From Paralysiella testudinis (lineage in GTDB: Bacteria > Pseudomonadota > Gammaproteobacteria > Burkholderiales > Neisseriaceae), in contig NZ_CP069798.1 of assembly GCF_016894345.1 (NCBI RefSeq), positions 2,439,385 through 2,503,384 of the forward strand: a stretch of DNA of 64,000 nt, given 5' to 3'. The translations under genes and the position numbers were made by a program. Below are positions 27,291 through 36,043 of this stretch, in pieces. The notes under the pieces were generated by a model. The model saw nothing but the letters and a program-made list of their open reading frames with translations. It made no database searches and was not told the DNA's origin. The stretch's first letter is position 1. The number at the start of each line of letters is the position of its first letter.

Positions 27291-28294
27291 TCAAGCCGCA
27301 ATGGTTATTTTGGCCTGATATTCGCATTGGTGCTTCAACACACCAAAGCAAATCTGTACCAAGCGGCGCATCGCTGCGCCGATGGTCTGCATTTCCGTTT
27401 TGTTTCTGGCTTTCAGTCTGCGGTAATGCGCGTTAATATCCGGATTCCACGTTTTTGCAACCACCGCAGCCATATACAACTTAGCTCGTATGACCGAACT
27501 GCCCCGCTTGGAAAGCATGGCTTTGCCTTTGTGTTTGCCGGATTCCCGTTTTTCGGCACCAATCCCAAATAGGCAGCCATTTGCGAGGCGGAGGTAAAAT
27601 GTTTGCTATGATAGAGCGCAACCATGCGCAATGAAACCACTTCACCTACACCGGGTATGCTGCGCAGTAAAGCACGGTCTTTTTCAAATCAGGATGCCGG
27701 TCAATATGTTGTTCGATTTCCTGTGTGATGGTGCTAATCTGCTGCTTCAAATTGGTCTGCATGGTGCTGATGGACTGGCTGACCGCTTCGGGAACAGCGC
27801 TGAATCCGGCTTTCTCCATGCGGTTGTCTTCACGCTGCAGATCAGCTTTGCAGCGCATCTAGACGGGCTAGTAGTGCGTTGAGCCGCTTGATGTGGGGTG
27901 CAGCAGGCTGCCATTGGCGTACTTTGTGGTGCATGAGGCGGTCAATACCGGCTCTGGCCAGTGACTGGCTATCAGCCTTATCGGTTTTGTGCAAGCTGTC
28001 GTATTTGGCATAATGGGCACTGTCGGCAGGATTAAGCAGATAAACGGCGATGCCTTTGTTATGCAGGTACTCTGCCAATGCTTCGTGGTAAACGCCGGTG
28101 GCTTCCATGAAAATTTTGAGTAGGCTTAAGTCTTCACCGATGTTTTTATACAGCCATTCTGTCAGTTGGTTAAAGCCTTGGAGGTGGTTTGGCAATGCTT
28201 TGGTTTTGATTTTACTGCTGCCAATGTCGCGGATAAGAGCACAATCTAATTTGTTTTTGCTGATGTCGATGCCCAATACTTGGAAGTTCATCAT
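27291..28294 (-). pseudogene. Decayed IS110-family transposase (three frameshifts)
   Basis: Four consecutive minus-strand pieces together make one IS110-type transposase. The first (28294-27842) opens FQVLGIDISKNKLDCALI and carries the N-terminal DEDD-type domain with FMEATGVYHEAL. The second (about 27858-27646) has a coiled-coil-like segment. The third and fourth (27640-27413 and 27518-27291) carry the C-terminal SMAAYLGLVPK-like and SKRGSSVIRAKLYMAA parts. Each junction needs a frameshift, so the enzyme is inactive. Element ends could not be set; a noncoding stretch 28295-28470 lies upstream of the start, where IS110 elements encode their bridge RNA. Confidence 0.85.
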
Positions 28295-28476
28295 AATCTA
28301 TCCTTATTTATGCAGTGTCTTGCGGGCGCTGCCGCGCACTGGATACCATTCAGATTGTAGGATGAGGTGTATGGCAGTGTTATCTACATTTCAGTGTCGG
28401 GCACTTGGGTCGGATACAGTTTGCTGCCATACGGGGCGGGAATAATACGCGTTTTACTCACCGCTTGAGAGATACA

Positions 28477-28572
28477 AGGTCGGATTCTTGAATCCGACAT
28501 TTTGCCGCATTGGCCAAAAAACATCTACATCTTAATTCTTTGAACCATTGCCGGATTCAAGAATCCGACCTA
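28477..28572. repeat. Inverted pair of GTCGGATTCTTGAATCCGAC palindromes
   Basis: AGGTCGGATTCTTGAATCC at the left and its inverted copy at the right bound 96 bases. Each end is itself a palindrome. A solo copy is at 41002-41023 between argC and erpA. Confidence 0.6.
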
Positions 28573-28594
28573 CGGCGTTACAAACCGAAGCACC

Positions 28595-28767
28595 GTCGCA
28601 CCCGCGCAGGCGGGTGCCCAGTGCAAAGCAACGCTTTGCTGATGGCTCATTTTCAGAACACTAAAATTCAAGCCATCATTTTCACTATTTCCTGCTTGAG
28701 TTTCACTTTGAATCCACAGCCACTGAAGTGATGCTTCAAACTGGGCTCCTGCCTACACAGGAGCGAC
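28595..28767. repeat. GTCGCACCCGCGCAGG element, second copy
   Basis: GTCGCACCCGCGCAGGCGGG at the left and the decayed inverted end CCTACACAGGAGCGAC at the right. It has the same inner order as 24152-24272, including CAAAGC..GCTTTG and TGATGCTTCA. Confidence 0.55.
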
Positions 28768-28790
28768 AAACATGACGAATATTAGTATCT

Positions 28791-29213
28791 TGAAGTTACG
28801 CAGCTGTGTATCAAGGCTGCCTGAAAAGTAAAACCGTCATTGCCGAACTTGATTCGGCAATCCATTGGCAGGGAAAGATTAAATTCAACTATTTTTTTAA
28901 AATCAATGATATTACTGCTGTTTCTGTATTACTACTGTGTCGGTTTATTTTCACCATGGATTGCCGAATCAAGTTCGGCAATGACGCATTCGATGGTTTC
29001 AGACAGATACCTAGTTCAAAGCATCGCTTTGATTTTAGAAAGTCGGGTTGCTTTTTAAAACCAGCTGATAACTGCATTAAATGCAGCCGCCGCGATATGC
29101 TGTAAAGCTGAAGCTTTGCTTCAGACTGGGCACCTGCCTTCGCAGGTGCGACGGACGCTGTAATACAAGGGTTTCAGGCGGCTTTGAAACATTGGATGCG
29201 TAACTTCAGTTAG
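28791..29213. repeat. Composite repeat with TGAAGTTACGCA ends (long form)
   Basis: The left end is TTGAAGTTACGCAGCTGTGT, the right end TGCGTAACTTCAGTTA. Inside are a DUS, an inverted pair of the GCCGAACTTGATTCGGC repeat (about 28834 and 28958-28985) and, inserted further right, a GTCGCACC-type element with only its right end clear (ends 29152). The whole looks nested. No gene is present from 28295 to 29287. Confidence 0.65.
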
Positions 29214-29287
29214 TATTATCAATGCTCTGCCGACCAATGCTTAAATCCGTAGGGTGCGCCCCGCGCACCACATCTATCAATACCCCA

Positions 29288-30274
29288 TCAAGGCAATTGC
29301 AACATACTCTGCCTCAGCTCATCAAACAAAGCATCGGCATCCACCTCGGTTACCCAATGCACATTCGGCGCTTTGCCCGTAGTACCCCACCAATCCACCA
29401 CACTGACGCCCATGGTGAGCTCGCTTTGGGTTTCCACCGCCACATAGCAGTCTTTGCCGCCAAACAAATGCGGAAACACCGCGCAGGCAATGGCGCACGG
29501 GTCATGCAAAGGGCCGCCTTCCAGGCCGAATTTTTGCGTGTCGTAGCGCTCGTAGCTGTGCAAAATATCCGCCAGCCGCGCGCCGTTTTCAGTGCCGGTT
29601 TGGCGCAGCGCATTCATGCGCGGGGTGGTGATGCAGGCCTTGTGCGTAACATCCAGCGGCAGCGCCGTAATCGGCACGCCGCTGTTCAGCACCATCGCCG
29701 CGGCGTGTGGGTCGACATAAAAATTAAATTCCGCCGCCGGGGTGATGTTGCCTGCCTCGAAATAAGCGCCGCCCATCAGCACAATGCGCGCAATACCGCG
29801 CGCGCAATCGGGTGCCAAGGCCAAGGCTTGGGCAATATTGGTGAGCGGGCCAATGGGGCACAGCGTAATGCTGCCCGGCTCGGCATGGCGCAAGGTATCG
29901 ATGAGAAACGCCACCGCATGTGCCGGCTGCAAAGGCGTGCGCGGCTCGTGCAGCGCCACGCCGTCCAGCCCGGTTTTGCCATGCACTTCTTCCGCGGTTA
30001 CCAATTCGCGCAGCAAAGGCTTGGTGGCACCGGCATACACCGGAAAATCCGCCTCATCCGCCCAATCGCAAATAATGCGTGCGTTTTTGCTGGTGTGGTG
30101 CAAGCCCACATTGCCCGCCACTGCGGTGATGGCGATAAAATCCACCAGCCCGCGCCTAGCCAAGCCGTGCGCCATCAAAATCGCCGCCGCATCGTCTTGG
30201 CCGGGGTCGGTGTCGATAATCAGTTTGATTTTGGAAAATGAATTGGGATGGGATTCAGCAGTGTTTGCACGCAT
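29288..30274 (-). CDS. Nucleoside hydrolase (IUNH family)
   Basis: The enzyme cleaves the N-glycosidic bond of ribonucleosides for base salvage. The 328-residue protein carries the calcium-binding signature DTDPGQDDAAA from Asp21, then VYAGATKPL, CPIGPLTNIA and the late HDPCAIAC motif with the catalytic His/Asp pair. The closest named groups are RihA/RihB/inosine-uridine hydrolases; substrate is unclear. The gene is isolated between repeat blocks, and a DUS touches the start codon. A GTAGGGTGCGC repeat lies just downstream (29249-29269). Confidence 0.88.
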   Translation of the reverse strand: MRANTAESHPNSFSKIKLIIDTDPGQDDAAAILMAHGLARRGLVDFIAITAVAGNVGLHHTSKNARIICDWADEADFPVYAGATKPLLRELVTAEEVHGKTGLDGVALHEPRTPLQPAHAVAFLIDTLRHAEPGSITLCPIGPLTNIAQALALAPDCARGIARIVLMGGAYFEAGNITPAAEFNFYVDPHAAAMVLNSGVPITALPLDVTHKACITTPRMNALRQTGTENGARLADILHSYERYDTQKFGLEGGPLHDPCAIACAVFPHLFGGKDCYVAVETQSELTMGVSVVDWWGTTGKAPNVHWVTEVDADALFDELRQSMLQLP

Positions 30275-30419
30275 TTCAGGCAGCCTTTAATCAAAATACA
30301 AAATTATTTGCAGTTTAAAGCAAGGCTGCTGCAAAAACAAACATCTGCCAAGCCCTGAAAATGATGGGCAAATCCATGCCCGGCTTAGACTGCAGGTTTT
30401 GATTATTTTTCAATTATTT

Positions 30420-30667
30420 AACTGAAGTTACGCAGTTGTGTATTAAGGCTACCTGAAAAGTAAAACCGTCATTGCCGAACTTGATTCGGCAATCCATTGG
30501 CAGAGAAAGAGCAGAATAAATCATCTGTTTTAAAATCAATGGTATTGGTGCTATTTCTGCTTTGCTACTGTGTCGGTTTATGTTTACTATGGATTGCCGA
30601 ATCAAGTTCGGTAATGGCATATTCGATGGTTTTTCAGCATTGGCCAATAAGTGCGTAACTTCAATTA
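30420..30667. repeat. TGAAGTTACGCA-ended repeat, short form
   Basis: The left end AACTGAAGTTACGCAG and right end GTGCGTAACTTCAATTATTT are inverted repeats enclosing about 248 bases. Inside are an eikDUS and an inverted pair of GCCGAACTTGATTCGGC repeats about 130 bases apart. The element runs up to the TAA stop of tfpZ (30671-30669). Confidence 0.7.
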
Positions 30668-30668
30668 T

Positions 30669-31403
30669 TTAAAATGGACGCAAGTCAACTATTTTAATGA
30701 TTTTACGCTGGCGGCTATCCAGTAATACAGCCATATCCTGCACAGGTGCTTTTAAGGGCAGATAGCTGTCTGTTTGCGGATATTGATGCAAAATTTGTTG
30801 CACCACTTCGGGTGAATTGTATTTTTTCAACTCATCCAAATGGTGTTTTCTTGCATTCATAGCTGGCCAAGCCTGCTCAATGGATTGATATAAATGCGCC
30901 TGCATCGTCGGTGAAATGCCTGTTTGCAATTCATAAAATGTCCGATTATTTTGCTCTTTGGCATCTTGAAATGGCCGCACTGCTGCCCAGTGGAATTTAA
31001 ACCAAGGGTTGCGCTCAAACTGTGGCAATATGGCTTTGCTTTCATCTCGAACCACAGAATCTGCCTGCACCACCTCAAAACGCAACACATCAAATGCCAC
31101 ATAAACAGGACGGCTTACCGCAATACTGTGCATACCGTATAAATACGCCGCTATTTGACAAGCAATAATCACTGCCATATCGAATTTAAGCGTTTTCTTT
31201 TTTGCATCCGATGCCACAACCAAGGTGAGCAGCGGCCCCAACACCATATCCACCGCCAGCACCAATAAAAAAATACCGGTTACACCCACTGCCTTTTGCA
31301 ATGGATCCGGGTGCCATAGATGGAACACAAGATACAGGCTTGCCATGGCCACCAAAAGAGATGCCAATAAATGAATGGCAAATGCTTTTAATCTGAATTT
31401 CAT
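30669..31403 (-). CDS. tfpZ: TfpX/TfpZ-type IV pilin accessory protein
   Basis: TfpX/TfpZ proteins sit beside particular pilin genes and help their assembly or stability. The 244-residue product has three N-terminal membrane segments (about 8-28, 38-60 and 75-95), with the family-like VDMVLGPLLTLVV, and a C-terminal soluble part of about 140 residues. It is the last gene after two pilin genes on the same strand. A perfect palindrome TATAGT-ATTG-ACTATA lies just upstream (31415-31430). The gene symbol follows the family name and is provisional. Confidence 0.85.
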   Translation of the reverse strand: MKFRLKAFAIHLLASLLVAMASLYLVFHLWHPDPLQKAVGVTGIFLLVLAVDMVLGPLLTLVVASDAKKKTLKFDMAVIIACQIAAYLYGMHSIAVSRPVYVAFDVLRFEVVQADSVVRDESKAILPQFERNPWFKFHWAAVRPFQDAKEQNNRTFYELQTGISPTMQAHLYQSIEQAWPAMNARKHHLDELKKYNSPEVVQQILHQYPQTDSYLPLKAPVQDMAVLLDSRQRKIIKIVDLRPF

Positions 31404-31492
31404 TTTTACTCAAATATAGTATTGACTATAGTGCAATTTATCATTACTTAAATAAAATTGCCATATTGCCAATACGGTGCAGTTAAATCTGT

Positions 31493-31987
31493 TTAATCTT
31501 GGCAGCTGCTGGGTAAATATTTTTGCTCTACTGTATTGCCGTTATTGCTGCCGCCACATTGCCACTTAATGATTTGCTCATGCCCGTTTAAATTTAAGGT
31601 AGGCGTAAAGATTAAGGTTTTACCTTGAAGCACCCCGGCATCAAATGGAATCGATAGCACGCCGGTATTTGCGGCCACTGTAACAGCGCCATCCGTAATG
31701 TAGCGCCCGCCTAGTGCCGTGGCCTGGCTGCCGATATAGCCTACACCGGCTACTGCCGCAGCATCGGGAAAAGCTTTGTAGTTGGCCGCCCACACCGCCA
31801 TTTCATGGCGCAAGCCATCGGTAGCCGTAAAAGCTTCCATGGCTTGGGCTCTTCCGCTGTATATTTGATATGTCGGCAATGCCAGCGCCGCCAGCACACC
31901 CATAATGGCAATCACCACCATTAACTCAATCAGGGTAAATCCGCGTATGTTATTTTTTTTATATAAAATCACAAACAACCCAATCAT
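31493..31987 (-). CDS. Second type IV pilin
   Basis: A type IV pilin of 164 residues. The leader is unusually long (16 residues, MIGLFVILYKKNNIRG) before the cleavage site G|FTLIELMVV; Glu21 is the conserved Glu5 of the mature protein. Two cysteines near the end (WQC and SSCQ) probably form the D-region disulfide. It lies about 60 bases after the first pilin gene, beyond a terminator. It is more diverged from the first pilin than a simple duplicate, so it could be a minor or alternative subunit. Confidence 0.88.
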   Translation of the reverse strand: MIGLFVILYKKNNIRGFTLIELMVVIAIMGVLAALALPTYQIYSGRAQAMEAFTATDGLRHEMAVWAANYKAFPDAAAVAGVGYIGSQATALGGRYITDGAVTVAANTGVLSIPFDAGVLQGKTLIFTPTLNLNGHEQIIKWQCGGSNNGNTVEQKYLPSSCQD

Positions 31988-31995
31988 TTTTAAAA

Positions 31996-32019
31996 AAAGC
32001 CCCGAAATATCGGGGCTTT
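31996..32019 (-). terminator. Terminator between the two pilin genes
   Basis: AAAGCCCCG pairs with CGGGGCTTT, followed on the minus strand by a T-rich run. It would end most transcripts after the first pilin and let some run on, as is common after major pilin genes. Confidence 0.75.
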
Positions 32020-32046
32020 AACAGAAAGTTATAGCTTACTAAATCA

Positions 32047-32502
32047 TTATTGGCATGAAGTAGGCAAACGTTTCGCCTCAATACCATTGGCACCAGCAGC
32101 CGGCGCACATGTCCATTTTGATATTTGGCCACTCGCGGCTACTAAGTTTGGACTAAGCGTCATGGATTTGCCGCTATTAGCGCCTGAGGTAAATGAAATT
32201 GTAATTACACCGTCATCTGCGCCAACACTTACCGACTTCGCAGCAAAATATTTACCTTCCAGAGCTTTAGCTTGGAGATCGATAACACCACCAACTTTAC
32301 CAACATCTTTTAAACTTCCTTTATCTGCGGCATAGGTACCAATATCGGTTTGCAAACCAGAAGTAGCCTTAAAGCCTTCAGTAGCTTGCGCACGGGCGGT
32401 GTAGTCTTGGTAGGCCGGCAGAGCGATGGCAGCCAAAATACCGATAATCGCGATTACAATCATCAATTCAATCAGGGTAAAACCTTTTTGCAATGCTTTC
32501 AT
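32047..32502 (-). CDS. pilE: Major type IV pilin (PilE/PilA-like)
   Basis: The 151-residue protein has a short leader (MKALQKG) and a cleavage site G|FTLIELMIV, with Glu12 as the conserved Glu5 of the mature pilin. The hydrophobic helix continues to LPAYQDYTARAQ. A C-terminal disulfide loop is bounded by WTC and TSCQ. Short leader, strong upstream signals and first position suggest the major pilin. A GGAGAG site lies nine bases before the ATG. Upstream are a C8 tract and a sigma-54-like promoter. No silent pilS cassettes were seen in the window. Confidence 0.9.
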   Translation of the reverse strand: MKALQKGFTLIELMIVIAIIGILAAIALPAYQDYTARAQATEGFKATSGLQTDIGTYAADKGSLKDVGKVGGVIDLQAKALEGKYFAAKSVSVGADDGVITISFTSGANSGKSMTLSPNLVAASGQISKWTCAPAAGANGIEAKRLPTSCQ

Positions 32503-32528
32503 TTTTTTCTCTCCAAAATAAGGAAGTG

Positions 32529-32536
32529 GGGGGGGG
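32529..32536 (-). repeat. C8 homopolymer in the pilE leader
   Basis: Eight Cs on the coding strand lie 27 bases before the pilE ATG, between the promoter-like element and the ribosome site. Slippage could alter leader length but not the reading frame. Confidence 0.6.
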
Positions 32537-32604
32537 ATAAAACAGCTTTATGTCTGGCGGTGTTCGGTTGGCCAGTACAAGCAAGACGCTTGGTTAAAAA
32601 AGAT

Positions 32605-32622
32605 AAAGCACCTGCCATGCCA
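32605..32622 (-). promoter_or_regulatory. Sigma-54-like promoter of pilE
   Basis: TGGCATGGCAGGTGCTTT on the minus strand keeps the GG-N10-GC core and most of the TGGCAC-N5-TTGCT consensus. The GC core is at 32609-32608, so transcription would start near 32596, giving a leader of about 95 bases. AT-rich DNA upstream (32631-32670) could bind IHF. Pilin genes of several beta- and gammaproteobacteria use this factor. Confidence 0.55.
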
Positions 32623-32700
32623 TCGCCTCAATAAAAATAATATATTGTTTTTAAATTAAAAAATAAATTAGCATTTGCACGCCTGCTTGGCTTGAAGCAG

Positions 32701-32727
32701 AAAAACTGACGAATTTTGTCAGTTTTT
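32701..32727. terminator. AT-flanked hairpin upstream of pilE
   Basis: AAAAACTGAC pairs with GTCAGTTTTT around a 7-base loop. It has the form of a bidirectional terminator and may shield pilE from upstream transcription. Confidence 0.6.
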
Positions 32728-32811
32728 ACACTCAAGGTGGACTTTTTATGCCAATGTATTTTCAGGTAGCCTAAGACCGTGGCCAACTTTGACTTGTCGA
32801 TTAAACCCTTG

Positions 32812-32983
32812 GTAGGGTGCGCTCCCCACACACCACTGCAAAAGAAAAACAAAATCGCCACAAAGGCATGCATCAGACCGTGTGTGGGTGTGTGCATAGC
32901 CACGCATACGGTTTAAATGGTTTCTGCGTGCGTGGCTGCGCCTGCGGGTATCGGCTACCACCGGTGCGCGGGGCGCACCCTAC
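32812..32983. repeat. GTAGGGTGCGC inverted-repeat element
   Basis: GTAGGGTGCGC plus CCCC and its inverted counterpart GCGCACCCTAC bound 172 bases. A solo end is at 29249-29269. The inside has CATACGG and CGTGCGTGG stretches but no gene. Together with the pilE leader and the maeB terminator it accounts for the 547 bases between pilE and maeB. Confidence 0.6.
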
Positions 32984-32999
32984 TTGCCGCACCCCGTAA

Positions 33000-33035
33000 A
33001 AAAGCCCACGTCACATAAAGTGCGCGTGGGCTTTT
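33000..33035 (-). terminator. Intrinsic terminator after maeB
   Basis: AAAAGCCCACG pairs with CGTGGGCTTTT on the minus strand, 15 bases after the maeB stop. Confidence 0.75.
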
Positions 33036-33049
33036 GCTATCGCGGCCGT

Positions 33050-35326
33050 TTATTTGGTGCGCTGGGCATCCACGGCGGCCAAGGCCACCATATTCACGAT
33101 GCGGCGCACGGAAGAAATGGGGGTAACGATGTGCACCGGTTTGGCCATCCCCATAAGGATGGGGCCGATGGTGACGCCGTCGGAAGCGGATACGCGCAGC
33201 AGGTTGTAGCTGATGTTGGCGGTTTCCACATTGGGCATTACCAGCAGGTTGGCCGAGCCTTTGAGTGGGGAATCGGGCATGATTTGCTGGCGGATGTCTT
33301 CAATTAAGGCGGCATCGCCCTGCATTTCGCCGTCGATTTCCAAATCGGGCTTGGCTGCCTGAATCATGGCCAGGGCATGTTGCATTTTTTGGCTGCCCGG
33401 CAGTTCGATGGAGCCGAAGTTGGAGTTGGACAGCAAGGCCACTTTGGGGGTGATGCCGAAGCGCTGCATTTCTTCCACGCACATTAAGGTGCCGGCGGCC
33501 AGTTGCTCGGCGCTGGGGTTGGCGTTTACATAGGTGTCGGCAATAAAGATGTTGCCGTTGCCCAAAATCAGCGCGTTCATGGCGCAGGCGTTGTGTTGCG
33601 GGTTGTCGTAGCCAATCACTTCGTCCATGATTTGGAAGTGGTCGCGGAAGCGGCCCATGGTGCCACACACCAGTGCATCGGCATGACCCATGTGCAGCAT
33701 CATGGCACCGATTAAGGTGGTGTTGCCAATCATGCGGCGGCGCGCCATTTCTTCGGTAACGCCGTGGCGTTTGCGCAGACGGTAGTATTCTTCCCAGTAT
33801 TCGCGGTAGCGCGGGTCGTTTTCGTTGTTTACCAGCTCAAAATCTTTGCCCGGCTGGATAGTGAAGCCGAGTTTTTTCAGGCGGGTTTCGATCACGCTGG
33901 GGCGGCCAATCAGCACCGGGAAGGCCAGTTTTTGCGAGATGATTTGCTGGGCGGCGTGCAGCACGCGCTCGTCTTCGCCTTCGCTCAATACCACGCGTTT
34001 GAGCTCGCGCTTGGCTTGTGCAAACACGGGTTTCATAAACAAGCTGGATTTATAAACAAATTCGTTTAGTGTTTCGATGTAGGCGTCGAAGTCGGTAATC
34101 GGGCGAGTGGCCACACCGGAATCCATGGCCGCTTGCGCCACGGCAGGCGCAATTACGGCAATCAGGCGCGGGTCGAACGGTTTGGGAATCAGGTATTCGG
34201 GGCCGAAGGTGAGCTCGGCATTGCCGTAGGCGCTGGCCACTTCGTCGTTTTGCTCGGCCATAGCCAAATCGGCAATGGCGCGCACGCAGGCAAGCTTCAT
34301 TTCTTCGTTGATGGTGCTGGCACCCACATCGAGCGCACCACGGAAGATAAACGGGAAGCACAATACATTGTTGACTTGATTGGGGAAGTCGGAGCGGCCG
34401 GTGCCGATAATGGCATCGGGGCGTGCCGCTTTGGCTTCCGGCGGCCAGATTTCGGGGGTGGGGTTGGCCAGTGCCAGGATAATCGGGTCTTTGGCCATGG
34501 TGTTGAGCATGTCTACGCTGAGCACATTGGGGCCGGACAAGCCCAAGAAAATGTCTTTTCCGCTCACCGCATCGGCCAATACGCGCTGGCCGCTGTCGGC
34601 TTGGGCGTAGCGCTGTTTGGATTCGTCCATGCGCTCGTCGCGGCCTTGGTAAATCACGCCTTTGGAGTCGCACACGGTGATGTTTTGACGCTGCATGCCC
34701 AAGGCCACCAGCAAATCCAAGCAGGCAATGGCGGCGGCACCGGCGCCGGAGCACACCAATTTTACTTCGCTGATATTTTTGCCCACCACGCGCAGGCCGT
34801 TGAGCACGGCGGCGGCGGTGATGATGGCGGTACCGTGTTGGTCGTCGTGGAATACGGGGATGTTGCAGCGTTCGCGCAGTTTTTTCTCAATATAGAAGCA
34901 TTCCGGCGCTTTGATGTCTTCCAGATTGATGCCGCCGAAGGTGGGCTCCAGCGAGGCGATGATGTCGACCAGTTTGTCGGGGTCGGTTTCGTTGACTTCG
35001 ATGTCGAACACATCAATACCGGCAAATTTCTTAAACAAAACGCCTTTGCCTTCCATTACCGGCTTACCGGCCAAGGCGCCGATATTGCCCAGCCCCAATA
35101 CGGCAGTGCCGTTGGAAATCACTGCCACCAGATTGCCGCGGGCGGTGTATTTGTAAGCGGCTAAGGGATCGTTGTAGATTTCCATGCAAGGCGCGGCCAC
35201 GCCGGGCGAATACGCCAGTGATAAGTCATACTGGGTGGCCAAGGGCTTGGTGGGGGCTACCTGAATCTTGCCCGGCTTGGGGAATTGGTGAAATTGCAGG
35301 GCGGCTTCTTTTAATAAATCATCCAT
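33050..35326 (-). CDS. maeB: NADP-dependent malic enzyme with phosphotransacetylase-like domain
   Basis: MaeB decarboxylates malate to pyruvate, making NADPH. The 758-residue protein has the N-terminal malic domain ([11 protein letters not shown] at about 37-47) and the catalytic stretch [16 protein letters not shown]. The NADP-binding [16 protein letters not shown] follows (about 191-206). A C-terminal phosphotransacetylase-like domain (about 430-758) serves regulation by acetyl-CoA in E. coli MaeB. The gene is monocistronic. With CstA, GDH and GcvP it fits growth on organic and amino acids. Confidence 0.94.
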   Translation of the reverse strand: MDDLLKEAALQFHQFPKPGKIQVAPTKPLATQYDLSLAYSPGVAAPCMEIYNDPLAAYKYTARGNLVAVISNGTAVLGLGNIGALAGKPVMEGKGVLFKKFAGIDVFDIEVNETDPDKLVDIIASLEPTFGGINLEDIKAPECFYIEKKLRERCNIPVFHDDQHGTAIITAAAVLNGLRVVGKNISEVKLVCSGAGAAAIACLDLLVALGMQRQNITVCDSKGVIYQGRDERMDESKQRYAQADSGQRVLADAVSGKDIFLGLSGPNVLSVDMLNTMAKDPIILALANPTPEIWPPEAKAARPDAIIGTGRSDFPNQVNNVLCFPFIFRGALDVGASTINEEMKLACVRAIADLAMAEQNDEVASAYGNAELTFGPEYLIPKPFDPRLIAVIAPAVAQAAMDSGVATRPITDFDAYIETLNEFVYKSSLFMKPVFAQAKRELKRVVLSEGEDERVLHAAQQIISQKLAFPVLIGRPSVIETRLKKLGFTIQPGKDFELVNNENDPRYREYWEEYYRLRKRHGVTEEMARRRMIGNTTLIGAMMLHMGHADALVCGTMGRFRDHFQIMDEVIGYDNPQHNACAMNALILGNGNIFIADTYVNANPSAEQLAAGTLMCVEEMQRFGITPKVALLSNSNFGSIELPGSQKMQHALAMIQAAKPDLEIDGEMQGDAALIEDIRQQIMPDSPLKGSANLLVMPNVETANISYNLLRVSASDGVTIGPILMGMAKPVHIVTPISSVRRIVNMVALAAVDAQRTK

Positions 35327-35415
35327 GGGTATTGTGCTTTCTTTTCAACAACGGTTTTCGGCAACAAACGGTTAAGGCTCTGAATTAAGGCTCTAACGGG
35401 GCATTATAAATGATT

Positions 35416-35447
35416 TAAGGCTGCCTGAAAGGTTTCAGGCAGCCTTA
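35416..35447. terminator. Inverted DUS pair after ccoH
   Basis: TAAGGCTGCCTGAAA pairs with TTTCAGGCAGCCTTA across two bases, 11 bases after the ccoH stop. Confidence 0.7.
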
Positions 35448-35458
35448 TGTTGATAAAA

Positions 35459-36043
35459 CTAGCTGCTTTTTTGCGGCATCATCTGCTGATGCATCGGCGC
35501 CAGATTCAAGCTGTTGCCCTGGCTGACAATCCACTTGTCTTGCACGCGCCATTGTTGCTTGGCGTCTTCCACCCGCACATACCAGTGGTTGCTCGGGTGC
35601 AGTGGTTTGAATACCGCCGAATAGGTGACTTTATCGCCCGACATCGGCACGTCTTCATCGCGCTTGAGCACCACGGTTTGATCCCATTCTTTTTGTGTGG
35701 GGTGTATCCACAGCAAGTTGATGGTTTCTTGCGGGTCGAATTGGCCGCTGATAAACACCTTGGCTTGGTCGTTGTCCGGGCTTACCAGCACTTGCGCAGT
35801 GATGTGCTGTTTTACCGCGGCTTCGTCGCGCTCCAGTTGCAGCTCGATGTTTTTGCCTTCTTTGTAATAATCATCGCTCACCAAAGTGTCGCCACGGGTG
35901 TTGGCAATGTAGTAGGTGGCAAACCCGGCCACCACCACAATGGCGGGACCTGCCATCAACAGCCACGGCCACGGCTCTTTGTACCAGACTTTGCTTTGAG
36001 TTTGCTGCTTATTGCTGTTGTGCTGCACGCGTTTATTCTCCAA
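35459..36043 (-). CDS. ccoH: FixH/CcoH cbb3 oxidase assembly protein
   Basis: CcoH is a small membrane protein needed for stable assembly of cbb3 cytochrome oxidase. The 194-residue protein has a cytoplasmic N-terminus, one membrane helix (WLLMAGPAIVVVAGFATYYIA, about 28-48) and a periplasmic FixH domain with VSDDYYKEGKNIE. Its start overlaps the end of ccoG by 11 bases, so the two are translated together. The oxidase genes ccoNOP are not in this window. Confidence 0.85.
   Translation of the reverse strand: MENKRVQHNSNKQQTQSKVWYKEPWPWLLMAGPAIVVVAGFATYYIANTRGDTLVSDDYYKEGKNIELQLERDEAAVKQHITAQVLVSPDNDQAKVFISGQFDPQETINLLWIHPTQKEWDQTVVLKRDEDVPMSGDKVTYSAVFKPLHPSNHWYVRVEDAKQQWRVQDKWIVSQGNSLNLAPMHQQMMPQKSS

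Noticed and set aside
27646-27858. Separate small gene within the IS110 region
   Set aside because: Its translation continues the transposase after a frameshift, so it is part of the pseudogene.
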